From Heliocidaris erythrogramma (taxonomy: Eukaryota > Echinodermata > Echinoidea > Camarodonta > Echinometridae): 64,000 bases of DNA. Made by a program: the position numbers and the translations under genes. The notes under the pieces were generated by a model. The model was not told where the DNA came from, ran no database searches, and saw only the letters and a program-made list of their open reading frames with translations. This document shows positions 1 through 14,000 of the stretch, piece after piece; the stretch's first letter is position 1; each line of letters begins with the position of its first letter. The stretch lies in NCBI GenBank assembly GCA_025617745.1, contig CM046853.1, positions 37,580,625 through 37,644,624 on the forward strand. Direction: 5' to 3'.

Positions 1-476
1 TTGTTTACAATAATTGTTTAATGTTGAAATAAGGTAATATCTTTTTAAAAATCTGCATTTTTCTCTGAAAATTTTAATAGTAGCATATAATTATAATCAT
101 ATATTCAGAATGCTTAATTTATGCTCAAAAGTTTGATAAACATTGACCACCATGTACCTTTTCTGTGGTCGAGCAATTGGTGTATGAAAATGACAAGTCT
201 ATCTGTCACATATACGTGACATCGGCACTGAAAGAGTATAAAGTAGTACTATACTACATGTAGTACTGGTGATAAGTCATGTAGTTACATGTATATTAGT
301 TTGAGAAGTAAGTAGTAGCAGATAACAATATAGTTATACAGCCATGTAAGTCTCAAGTCCCCCTGTTCTTTTGGGGGATATTGTACTGGTTAAAGAATAG
401 AGGGATTTGTCTAAATATTAACACATTTAGAGCACATCCATTACCACCATTGATTTGATTCATTCTCTTTCTGTAG
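1..476 (+). other. intron, nothing recognised
   Basis: AT-rich sequence ending in the pyrimidine-rich acceptor tract before the first exon (CTTTCTGTAG at 467-476). I see no first-half CUB exon here, so the partner exon of CUB 1 lies to the left of the window. Confidence 0.6.
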
Positions 477-636
477 ATCCGAGATGGATTTAATGAGAAC
501 TCTCCTTTCGTTGGTCGTTACTGCCGCTCTGCCAACATGCCAGGCCCACTCACTTCATCTGCAAACACCATGTGGATCTTGTTCCAATCAGATGCCTCTA
601 TCAATGCTGGAGGGTTCAGAGCTACCTATGAAGTTG
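477..636 (+). CDS. CUB 1, second-half exon (domain cut by window edge)
   Basis: Starts in phase 0 with IRDG and encodes GRYC (fourth cysteine), the SSANTM turn, QSDAS and GGFRATYE, the usual C-terminal half of a CUB domain. The usual YCG is YCR here. It ends in phase 1 at GTAAGG and joins in frame to the next exon to give the Val-Gly/Ala-Cys-Gly-Gly boundary. The calcium-type Asp (SDAS) is present. Confidence 0.88.
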
Positions 637-688
637 GTAAGGATGAAAATAGCATCAATGATAGTATTAGTAACACATTGTGATGCTG

Positions 689-720
<32 letters not shown>

Positions 721-3700
721 GTATTCGGCGTCACCTGTACCTGTCAACTTGGTAAGGATGAAAATAGCATCAATGATAGTATTAGTAACACATTGTGATG
801 CTGGTAATACATGTATTACTCTCAAGGCTAGGAGGTAATACATGTAGTTGCACTACTTTTCCAGTCTTGGGCAAAATACTAAACATGTATGTCCTCTTGT
901 TGATTTTATATGCAGTCCCATTTCAGAGTTGAATGCATTTATTGTGCTTTTTTTATTTTGGGCCCAGGGGAATTCATTTTGTAATAATTATGAAGACATG
1001 AAAATGTATCTCTCACATCACCTATCATCCCAATCATATAAGGGTCTCCCTCCCAAATATTGAGATGTCTTGTCCTTTAAAGCAATGATATAGAGAAGGC
1101 ACTTATTCTACTCTTTGTAATGTAATAGGTATACCCCCTTCTTTTAGCAGTGCCTGTACTTTATATTAATATTATGTTCACAATTTGTATGAATTTCCTT
1201 AAAGTTTTACATGTAATACAATTCACAAGTTTGATTGGTAAAGTAATGATAATAACCCAAGTGAAATCATTAGGGATTCAGTATATTTGTTTATATTATT
1301 ATCTAAAATGATTTTCTATATCTTCCAATATATGTGTTATGATGTTTTCTTGACTCTACTAAATAGAACAAGAGAATAACATGACTGTCTACAGAAACAT
1401 AGCATTAGAGATGTTATCAAATGTATTTTACTATCCTATGATATACTAGTCCATTGAAATGTAGAATAAGCTTGACTTGAAATGAATGAAAGGGAGTTTT
1501 TTTTTTTCATGACAGCTTGTGGAGGACTGTACACTGCTCCTACTGGAACCATCTACTCTCCATACTACCCTAGTGCTTACCCTCATGAGAAGACTTGCGA
1601 GTATGTCATCACCGCTGGAGATAACCAGATTGTTACTCTGACCTTTACAGTCTTTGACATTGAAGGTCATGAGACGTGTGCGTACGATTATCTTGAGGTA
1701 AGGAACCTTCCGTGTGCCTCTTTTCAGGTTCACTGTAAATAAATTCACACATTCTTCCACTTTACACTGGACTAATTATGCAAAGATTGCAATAGTGCAC
1801 ATTGTACCATATGGGAAAATGTATACTATTGTACCCTTTATCTTAAATATCTCAAAAATACTTTAGTTTTATGTCATATTGAGACATTGTTAGCCGAGTA
1901 TTTTTATTTGTTACTTTTTTTTAAATTTATGTATTTTTTAAATTTTTTTTATTTTTGGGGGTTTTTATTTTATTTTATTTATTTGTTTTTTATTTTTATT
2001 TTTATTTATTTTTTATTTATTTATTTATTTATTTATTTTTTTTTTTTTTTTTGGGGGGGGGGGATTTTGTCTTAAATAGTTGTATCTGCAATAACTGATG
2101 GTAAGGACTTATTGGTTCCTCTCAAGGAGCCCATTATTGAAATGGTTGCTATATGTTATTGCTGAATGTGTTAACGAGTGTGTGAACCCCAACAAGCTGT
2201 CTGTTATAGTCACTCACAGAATCCTACTGTATCACTGTTAGCTGTGGTCAAGCCCTAATTTGCTGACTCAGGTTCATAACCCAGGATGATCGCCAAATTC
2301 AGGGAGAAAAAATTACCTTTTGTAATATAGGATGAAAAATATCTTATTTTCAATATCATTTCATTGGAACTCTATAACCTAGATCAAGTAGAATTTCATT
2401 GCCGTTTTTCTACTGAGGTAGCCAGCTATTTTGCTCCTTGAAACTCTCAAATGAGTTTTGCACTCAAGCTCACCAATTGTAAGAAGTCAACCAGAGTATG
2501 GCTGTCTTGTCTGGTGTACAAGGTTATGTATGAGTGGTAAATACAGTCAAACCTGGGTTAGAAACTATCTGTATAGAAAGACCTGGGGAGCGTTTCATGA
2601 AAGGAAGTTGGCGGATATTTTATCCGACAACTGTTATAAGCTACTGAAATTCTTGTATCTGATTGGCTGAGAGCAAATTTGTCGGATAAAATATCTGACA
2701 AGTCCTTTCATGAAACGCCCCCCAGCTGTCTACAAGGACGACACTTTCTGTTTCCCTTGAACAGTGTTTCTCACTAAAACATGTATTAAAGGAACTTCTA
2801 CAAAGACCACCTGCATATAAAGACTGCCTTTTTTAGTGGTCTCTATATACAGGTTTCAGTGTAGCTGAATTTGAAGCCAGTCTATCGTTTGTCATGTTGT
2901 CAGGTACGTGATGGTGCCTCTGATAGTACGCCTCTCGTCTCCACTCTGTGTGGTAACCAGATACCAGCTCCTATCACTACCACCGGTAGCAGTATGTATT
3001 TGAAGTTTGCCACAGATGCTTCCATTGCAAACTTTGGATTCAGTGCCGATTATCAGTTTTCAGATGAAGGCAACCCAAGTGCTGGTAAGCAATTGTTTGT
3101 TGTTATGTATCTGTACTACTGCTCAGTGTGGTAAATGTATTAAAATCTGAAATTTGAGCACTTATAATTCAAGAAATCAATGTTTAGGAAAAATTGGATT
3201 ACCGGTTGATACAGAAAATGATAAAACAATTTTATTTAGACATTTAAGGCATACGTTGCTTAAAGTTGTAGCAGATGCTGAATTTTCAGTTATGTTTATT
3301 ATTATGTGTTCGTTTTATGGTTTGTAAACTTTTCTAAAAGGATTTGATTCTTGTTAAAGATTATTACAATAAACACTGCTATGCATCTAGTTCCTGCTTT
3401 ATTGTAATATCTTATTCCATATTCAGTCATAATTGTACACAAATCTACAATTATATAAATCAGTGAAATAGTCTCGAGGAAGGGAAAATGATTGATGCCA
3501 ATTACTAATTAAGTCATCATGTATCATAAAATTGATAGGTTTTGAAACTTACTACTCAGTTTGAAATAATTGGTCATGAGATGCCCATGTTGTCAATTGC
3601 AGCACTATGATTGACAGGTTATTCTGAAATGAACACTGAAATATTTTGATGAAGTTGATGTACATTCTCCAGATGTACATTGCACCTTGGCAATAATGCC

Positions 3701-5168
3701 ATGAACCTCCAAACTATTTAGAAATCAACTACATGTTTTTGTAAATATCAGGCCTTGAATTCCATTTGTGTTGTTTGCATTTTGCCATGATGAAAGACCA
3801 AGGAAAAGTATTTCCTGTAATTTACACTGCCATCTGAAAGTCATGAAGGTCGTTTGAATGTCACTATAGAGCAAGTGTTCTTAATATGGCATATTTTTTG
3901 CGGAGAGAAACATTAAGCATTTTGTTGTGACTGTTTCAATGAATGCCACTATTTCATTTGGGGGGGGGGGGGGTTCACAAAGAGAAATTCCTTTCCAATT
4001 TTCAATTTTTCTATTGTTCAACAATTGATTACAATGGTGAATGAGAACTCTGAATATATCTAGAATTCAGTAACAAAAAGTGTTATAACACCAGAAGCAT
4101 CAACATCAAATTGACTAACAGTGTGTACAATTATTTTTTTATTTCATGTTTCATTTTTCCATTTTTATAGCTCTTATTGTACATAAATGTGTAATCACTG
4201 ATTTCTATTTTTCAATCAGCAATTTAATACAAAGGAAAGGACAATATGAAGGATGATTCTTGGCCATTCTGGGTAATTTTTGTTCAATCTGGTGTTGATC
4301 TGATGTTGGTCTCATTTGTATGACTTTGAGTATTAAGGAGTACTCTGTGACAGGCTCATTTGTTTGAATGGAAGTTTATTAGTTAAACTGAAAGATCAAT
4401 GTTTTACAAATGTAGCTGATGCATTTCCTTTCTTCGGACACCCATGTAGGTTGTGGCGGAACCTTCACAGATAACAACGACATGTTTAGCTCCCCCTCTG
4501 ATGGTAGCGTCTATCCACATGGTGCCAATTGCATCTACAACATTATAGTTGACCCTGGCTTGATTATAGAGCTGACCTTCAACTTGTTCAACCTCGAGGA
4601 CCATTCCAGATGTGTCTATGACTATGTGGAGATCTATGATAATGGCACTACTCCCAATGTAACTTTCCTTGGAAGGTATGGACTTGCCAGATGTAATCAT
4701 ACAATTTTGAAAATTGATCGTGTCATACAAATTATTATCTGACTATTGTCACTTATCTGTTTTTGTTGTTTATGTCAGTTTTTTTTGTTGCTATTTACTG
4801 TATGTAACTATTGATGTAATGTTAATTTTTAATTATTTAATAATTTATTTTGTGCACCTTATATTTCATTTTATGTCTATGTTATTGAAAGAACAGGACT
4901 TCATCTGCAATGTATTATTTTCTGTAAATTTGATTGCTGTTGTCAGAACATGATGACAACAACTTGACTCAACAGGAATTGTCTTTTATACAATATTAGT
5001 ATTGGAAATATGGTCTTGTCCTCTTCCCTTTTGCCTTCCAGAATCTCTCTCTCTCTCTGTCCATCTGTCTTTCTGTCTATATCTACCTCCCTCCACCACT
5101 CTCTTGCTCTCACAGACTGTGTCTTTGTTTTCCATTGTCCCTCTGTCTGTCTCCTCCCTTCTCTCTCT

Positions 5169-5214
<46 letters not shown>

Positions 5215-8200
5215 CACACTCACAATTAAGTGTTAAGCCCTCCCCCCCTTGTGCTCTCTCAGTCATTCCAACTTCTGTGTCTCATGTTTTCTAATACTCA
5301 AGTGCAATTGTCTTATCTATTACATGCCCTTATAAAATTATTTTTTGTAATTTTGTCTATCATACCAACAGGTATTGTGGTGCGACCCCTCCTCCAGTCA
5401 TGATGTCTGCTAGTAACAGGATGAGCGTTGTCTTTATCACTGATTCCTCTGTGGCTTTTGAAGGTTTCACAGCATCCTATGTGGCAGTGAACTCATCAAC
5501 CTGTAAGTGTCGTAATCTAGATCGTGATCCAGGCTGTGCCAAAGATCTGTTTAATCCTTGCTAATTACATGAATGTTTGATACTTTTGGATGGAATGATT
5601 GGTTTGTATTGGCCTTGCCTCCACTGCAGTATGCCCCCAAAGTAATTGATCCAAAAAAGAATTAGATTTGACAACATATTGTTTATTAGAAGGTGAAATT
5701 ATGATTTTTAAAATCAAAAACATACAATATGTTCTTGACAAAACGGATTGTTAATTTGCGTCAAAATGCAACCACGGTCAAGCAAATAACATTTACTTTT
5801 CATGATCTCCCTCTTTTAGAATTCAATTGATATGTCAGCACAATTTGCGTGCTTCATTCCATATGCATGATGCTGTGATAGAGATATATAATGAGCATTT
5901 TGCAAGTAATATATTTGTGGTTTTTTTTTACTTTGAAGATTATTTTGTTTCATTGCAAATGAAACATATTTTAATGTTCAAATACATCCCTGTACATGCA
6001 TTGAGCATGATTTTGTATCATTTTCTTTTGGATTTTTCTTGAATTCCTCCCATTCAGTTTGTGGGGGAACTTTGCCCGGGAATACTGGAGTTATTACGAG
6101 TCCTAACTATCCCAGCAACTACCCTGACAATAGAGACTGTAATTGGGTCATCAGTGCTCCTGTTGGAAATCAAATTATTCTCAACTTTACAGACTTCAAC
6201 TTAGAGGGTCATTCAACTTGTGCTTATGACTATGTGACTCTCAGGTGAGAATAGTAGGAATTCAGTGGATGAACTTCAAGTGAATTTATTTATGGTTTTC
6301 ATTGCACTTTGCCATAATGCTGAACTTTCATAATTTCAATGTAAATAAATACATGGTATGATATTTGGTAATGTACTGATAAAAATATATGATAAACATT
6401 TTCCCATAAACTGACATCTAAATGTTATATAGATATATTTTTTTACCCACAACACTTCAGACCGATTTATTTTTATGCCTCCGCCCACCGAAGGTGGTGC
6501 CGGAGGCATTATGTTTTCGGTTGTCCGTCCCGCTTTCTTGTTCTAGCGATAACTTAGAACAACATGAGGTATGAACTTCAAACTTCGTGCTAGTATGTAT
6601 CACCATAGGAAGACAATCTGTTTAGATTTTGGGGTATGTAGGTCAAAGGTCAAGGTCACAGAGGCCAATTTATGAAATTTCAGGTGTTAGCCTCATTCTA
6701 GCGATAACTCAAGAACCATTCAAGGTATGAACTTCAAACTTGGTGCTAGTATGTATTACCATAGGAAGAGGATCTGATTAGATTTTGGGATAGGTAGGTC
6801 AAAGGTCAAAGGTCATAGAGGTCAATTCTGAAATTGCGAGTTTTAGCCGTAACATGATATCGCAAGAACCACTTGATCCATTAACTTCAAACTTGGAACT
6901 AGTATGCATCGCCATAATGAGACGAACTGATTAGATTGTTGTTCATGTAGGTCAAAGGGGACAAGGTCATGGAGGTAATTTTACAGGTGTATGTGAAATT
7001 AATGATTTTTTACCTTCGTTATCATGTCTCAACTGTTTTGTATTCATGACTAGGAGGAGATAAAGTGATCAGACTTTTGGGTATAAGGTGTAAGGTCATA
7101 CACAAAAAGGTCAGTTAACATGTAATAGAGGCTTTTTATTCTGGTTTACCTGTGTTATCACCATATTTCAACAATTTTCATGACTAGGTGGAGATATAGT
7201 GATCAGACTTTTGGGTTATAAGGTTTAAGGTAAAATGTCAAAGAGGTCAATTAACATGTAAATAGAGGCTTGTTATTCAGGTTCAATCAAAATTTAAAAC
7301 AAATCAACATGAACATGCGATATATTTCTGATCTGGCAAGGGCGGAGGCATATGTTTTTACTGCGCGCAGTCGAGAATTCATTTAGTTTTTTATGTAATT
7401 TCACATGGTATTGTAGATTATACTTTTGATAGAAGTGTACTTCAAAGAATTATGCCTTTGATAACTGCCTTATTGTAGGTGTGATCTCTAGATGACCCGA
7501 CATTTGCTCCAGGTTTGATTTTGTTAAAGATAAAAGGGTTAACATTAGGGTCATAAGCTGGTTTTAGGTAAGGCTTAAAGAGAAGGTGGAGTTCTGGGAA
7601 AGGTAAAAAATAATTCGTGAGCTTTCTCATTCTTTTTATATTGGTTTGGAAGATTATCATAGTGGAAATATCCCCTGAAAAGGATTGCTCTTCAAATGCC
7701 CTCAAAATCGAAATATGACAAGAAACGGCTGAAATGTTCGGGCCGAACATTTGTGTGTAGTCCCATATACAAATTTCTGTGTGCAGTGCATGTGACTCTC
7801 GGCAGGATTGAGTCAATTTCTTATCATTTTGGTGATTCCAGAACCTTACAGCATACATCAATTATTATGTGCTATATAATCAACCTTTCCCAATGGTTTT
7901 GAGAGAGTTTCTTTGACAATTCAATCTCGATCATGACCAGAACTCAACCATATCTTTTGGGTTAGAGTTAGGGTTACGTATCGTGCTTGGTCCAAGGTTG
8001 GTGTTAGAAATTCAGTAAATGTACAAATTTGACCACAAAAGAGTTGTTGCCAGATTACAATTGCACATGTACATGTACATGTATGTCATAGAACTGATCT
8101 CTAACCTACTATCTTCATTTATTTTTAGGAAAGGGGGTTATGAGAGTTCCCCTCTGATTAGAACATACAGTAATAGCCATGTAGGGTTGTACTCTAACCA

Positions 8201-9753
8201 ACTATGTGAATCAACAATCTTCGTAATTTATAGGAATGTTGGTTGTGACAGCTTTCCCTTGACATGAACATATTGAGGATGTAAGGAAGTGTCGTAGTTG
8301 ACGGCATTTGTGTCTTATGAGCAAGGCAATTTATGTACATTGCTCCTCTCCACCCAGGTGTTGAATGGGTACCTGGTAGGATGCGAAAGTCAAGGTGACT
8401 GGACTAGCATGTTTGCACCCGTAACAAGGCAACTGGCTGGAATGCTCCCTACTGGAGTGGAGAAGGTGTATATATCATACGCGGGCAAGCCTGAATCCGA
8501 TGACCGGGGTAATAATATGTCTGTAAAGCACTTAGAGACCTCGTTCCTGCATAATGTGCTGTATAAATCCAGAGTATTATTAAGAATGTACTCTAACCAA
8601 TGATTTTTGTCTTTTGTGTGTTTAGGAATGGTGGTTATGACAGCTCCCCTCTGATAGGAAAATACTGTGGCTCATCCATCAACCCTACTACATTTATTTC
8701 TCACAGTCATCTAATGAAAGTAACATTCCACACGGACTCTTCTGTCACGGCTACAGGCTTCTCTGCATTCTACGATTCCACAGCAACAGGCAAGATTGAG
8801 TTAAACCTTTCCATTTTTTGCTGGGGGGGGGGGGGGAGTGGGTTAATCCCATCGAAGAACTCAAAGTCATAAACATTGATAAGCATAATGAAGTTGACAT
8901 TTATGTATTTGTGATTACTAGAATGAAGGTCTACAGTTTCAAATACACAAAGAAATCTGATATAAATGTATGAGGCTTATCCAAGTTAAAACAACTAAAA
9001 TAACCTTTTTTTTACCAACCCATTTTGAACCATAATTAAAATGGCCTTGTTAAACCAGGTTGTGGAGGGACATTGACATCACCATCAGGCAGCTTCACAT
9101 CGCCCAGCTACCCATACGCCTACGGTCACAGTGCCTTCTGTGTGTGGACCATGACAGTGGCTCAAGGGTCTAAGATCATCCTGACCTTTTCTGACTTTGA
9201 TGTAGAAGATCACTCCTCCTGCGCTTTTGATTATGTCAAGGTACATGAATGTACTTACCGGTACTTTTTAATGTTCTGAGACCTGCGTGTATGATAGTAG
9301 CAACAAATAGGATCGTTCCGACATGTATTGCTAGTTGAATCATTGTGATGGCTATTTTCAAGTCACTCATTGTATTTCCCAGGGGAAGATAGACCCTGTA
9401 TTAAGAAGAACATTGTCTACATTTTCTTGCATTTCCATATTTTGTATTAAGATCACCATCAATATAAACATCAGCATATTAAAATCATTACAATGTAAAA
9501 TGGAATACACAGATGTAGCCCTCACCATTTCCATGTCTGAGCATCTGAGTTTGTTGCTTTGTGATCAGGTCCTTGATGGTTTAGAAACTACAAGTCAGGT
9601 GATTGGTATATACTGTGGAACTACCATTCCTGAACCTGTGTCTTCAACAGGCAATAGCATGCGCATTGAATGGCAGTCAGATTTCTCTGTGAGTGGAAGG
9701 GGATTCCAAGCTACCTACCAAGAAGGTAAGCGCTCATACTAGAGTGGGAGAGC

Positions 9754-9787
<34 letters not shown>

Positions 9788-10971
9788 CGGAGAGTGTGTG
9801 AGAGAGCGAGAGAGAAAGAGAGACAGATGGAGAGATAGAGAGTGTTATACAGAGAAGATAGTCCCTAGAAGCCAGTGAATATCTATTCAGGACTTGTTAT
9901 GAAAATATTTTATTTTTAGAAGCAATGCTTACTGACACCTGGAATCATGAGGGTATTTTTACTTTCTTTTGAGAGTAATTTGGGATCGAATTTGGAATTG
10001 GGATGATTTTATAAAAATCTATCACTACAAGAATCAAAAGCTGTAGAAACCTATCAATTTCATTTGTGTTATTTTTTTAATGAATTTTTTTTTCTCTGAA
10101 CTATATAAAAGTGTAGGCTCCAAACAAATACTTTAAGCAGGGCTCTGTTTCATAAAACCTGCTATTGATAACAACTAACACAAATCTATGACAAATTTGC
10201 TCTCAGCCAATCAAATTTGATGATTGCAGTAGCTTATAACGATTATTGTAACTTGTTATTGATAACAAGTTTCATTAAAAAGGAACTTGATCGTGTAATC
10301 ATGATGGTTTGTGTGTTGGTATTACAAAGATATTTCACTTTGAGTAGAAGACAAAAAAGAGGTCTGGGCCTGGGGAGCGTTTCATCAAGCGTTTTGTCAG
10401 TGATTTTTACTGACAACTGTTATAAGCTACTGAAATCCTTGCATCTGATTGGCTGAGAGCAAATTTGTCAGTAAAAATCACTGACAATATGCTCCCCTGG
10501 CTTCATAAAGCTTGTTATCCATAACAACTGCCAAATTTCCATAACAAATTTGCTCTCAGCCAATCAGATGTAAGGATTTCAGTTGCTTTAACATTTATTA
10601 CATCTTGTTATTGATAATAGGGTTTACGAAACAGGGCCCCAGTTTTTCATATCTAATATGTTTCTATATTTGCTAGACTGCACTGATGTTGCACTGACGG
10701 CTACCAGTGGATACATCGAGTCTCCTAACTACCCTGATCCCTACCCTCATAGTCGAGACTGTTCATGGATCATTCAGACAACAGTTGGAAATACAGTCAA
10801 CTTTACATTCACTGATCTCAATCTCGAAGCCCACAGCACCTGTACATATGACTATGTCCGTGTAAGTCAACTCTACCCTTGGATTTTATGGAAAATCAAT
10901 TGTTTATAACCAATTTTTGCTCTAGGTACAATGGAGATGGCTGGGTGTTAGGGCAGTTCACTAGTGAGAGG

Positions 10972-11002
<31 letters not shown>

Positions 11003-14000
11003 GGGAAAGAAAGAGGAGAGAGATTGGAGAGAAAATGATGTGGAATGTGTTTTATGTAAGATTTCCTACTTATTTCTTCCTGAATCTTAAAGATTGTGAT
11101 GTCTGGTCTTGTGCAGATAATTTTACCTATAGATTCTAACAATTAAGGCTTATGAAAAATCTGTCTGAGCAGCATAATATTGAAAATACAATTCATACAT
11201 GTACTTGATAAAACAACAATACAAATATAATCCATTATTAGAGGAAATTGTTATTCTGTTGTGGTGTTATCCTATTCATATCTTCTAGAAGTACCATATT
11301 CAAAATTCATTATTTTCATTATTATGATGATTTTCCCCAGATTGTAGATGGCCAGAACACTGGTGATAATCAGATTATCAAGCTGTGTGGTAGTAGTCCT
11401 GTACCACCAGGTACAACATACCCTTCTACTCAGCAATACATGAGAGTAGAATTCCACTCAGATTCCTCTGTTGCATCAGCTGGATTCCAAGGATACTATC
11501 AAATTGATGGTAATGTTTCTCTTTTTTCTCTGTAAAACTATTTTTTGATATTTTGTTATCTTTTCCAAAGTATTCCTGTGGGCATATTATTTTTCGAACT
11601 CCTGGTATAGATGGACCTTTTCCAAAATTGAATGTAGATATAAATATAAATACTAGTTATTGTAGTATATAAACAAGACAAACAAAATCAGTAGAAAAAT
11701 GTTTTTTGTTTCAAACAATACCTTACTTTTATGCCTCCGCCCACCGAAGGTGGGTGCCGGAGGCATTATGTTTTGCATGCGTGCGTGCGTGCGTCCGTCC
11801 GTCCCACTTCTCGTTACCGCGATATCTGAAGAAACATTTGAGGTAGGAACCTCAAACTTGGTACTAGTATGTATCCCGATACGAAGATGAACTGATTAGA
11901 TTTTGGGGTAAGGAGGTCAAAGGTCAGAGGTCACAGAGGTCAATGTACATGAAATTACATGGAATTACTGGTTTTTAGCACCGTTACCGCGATATCTCAA
12001 GAACTATCTGAGGTGAGAACTTCAAACTTGGTACCAGTATGTATCCCCATAGAAAGAGGAACTGATTAGATTTTGGGGTAAGTAGGTCAAAGGTCAGAGG
12101 TCACAGAGGTCAATTTACATGAAATTACATGGAATTACTGGTTTTTAGCACCGTTACCGCGATATCTCAAGAACTATCTGAGGTGAGAACTTCAAACTTG
12201 GTACCAGTATGTATCCCCATAGAAAGATGAACTGATTAGATTTTGGGGTAAGTAGGTCAGAGGTCACAGAGGTCAATTTACATGAAATTACATGAAATTA
12301 CTGGTTTTTAGCCTCGTTAATGCGATATCTCAAGAACTGTTTGAGGTAAGAACTTCAAACTTGGTACTAGTATGTATCCCCATACGAAGATGAACTGATT
12401 ACTGATTTTACATCAGGAATTATCTGAATACAAGCGGAGGCATATTGAAGACGCAGTCGTATCTTTTGCTTGTTTTTAGGAGTTACATTGTATTTCATTA
12501 TTATATTCCGGGTAAGATATTAAGTTACAGACTAAATATATTATTAATTGTGAACTTCGAGGCTTATTCTAAACAAGATTGTGTGGAACTTGTATACTGT
12601 GCAAATGGTTGACAGTACAGATAATGATGTTATAATTTAAACATGGATCACAGAATGAAACTATTAAAGAGAAAAGCAAGTATTAAATAATATGTTATTA
12701 TGAATGCTAATGGACATTATATTTGGTGACAAGGTGCTGACAGACCACACTGCCCTGATTGTGGTGCTTGCTATACAATATTTATGTAGTATAATTCGAG
12801 CAAATATATGCTCCTTTCTAAATGGTCATTTTCACGCTAATAAGCACCTATTGCTTCTCCGTTCTCTTCTTATCATCCTCTATGCATCAGTTATTTCAAG
12901 ACAATTTCAAACTCATTATGCTTTGCTTCAGAAATAAAATGAATGTTGTTTTTAGGTGATGGATATAGCACATTTTAAAGATAGAGTAGAGTTCTGGTAA
13001 TGCTATAACATTGTGAAAGAAATTGTCTCGACCCAATTGGGAAAGGATGATCATGTCTGCATAAGAATTGTTTTAGACTAAGGTTTTGGAAGCATTAAAA
13101 TTTTCAGAAATTTACCCCGTCTCACTGGAAAGCACATGTACTGCACACAGAAATGGGTATATGGGACTGCATACTCAAGTGACATGCATGTTCAGCCCGA
13201 ACATTTCAGCTATTTCTCGTCATATTTGGAATATGAGAGCATTTGAAGAGCTATCTCTTTCAGGGGAAATTTGTAGTATGATGTTCTTCCAATCTGACAG
13301 AAAAAGAATAAGAATTCTCAAAATTATTTTTCACCTCTCCCAGAACTCAGCCTTTCTCTTTAAACAGCTGAGATAAGCTCTTGAAAATGTAACCATTATG
13401 TTCGGGATATTTTATTATTAAAAAATTGTTACAGTCATAAATTGCCCTCCATTCATTCATATGATACATCCAAGCTAATCAGGAATAAGCTTCTTACACT
13501 TTTCTGAAGACTTTAGAATGCAAACCATATAGGTCCTTATATACGGATGCACTAACTATTTTCAACTATACACACATATATAACCTAGCTCTTTGCTTAA
13601 ACAGGTTGTGGGGATGCGCTTACTGGAAGCAGTGGTACATTTTCTAGTCCTAATTACCCCGCCCCCTATGACCACACCCGTACCTGCGAATGGACCATCA
13701 CTGTGGACCCGGGAAGCTCTATTACCCTCACAATCGACAACATCAATGTGGAGAATAGCGTAGGCTGTACCTTTGATGCGCTAGAGGTAACCGTCCTTGT
13801 AAAGCAGTCCCGGGGGGCGTTTCATGAAAGGACTTGTCAGATATTTCATCCGACAAATTTGCTCTCAGCCAATCAGATGCAAGGATTTCAGTAGCTTATA
13901 ACAGTTGTCGGATAAAATAGCCGGCAACTTCCTTTCATGAAACGCTCCCCTGCACTGTAAAACCAGAAACTTGTGTTCATGAAACGTTTGCAAATGTTCG

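Noticed and set aside
1446..1760. Minus-strand 104-codon open frame
   Set aside because: Antisense of the CUB 2 first exon.
5002..5294. Ser/Leu-rich open frames over the CT microsatellite
   Set aside because: Composition artefact of (CT)n; no conserved domain.
7442..7902. Open frames on both strands near 7.4-7.9 kb
   Set aside because: They lie in a MITE whose other copies have different frames.
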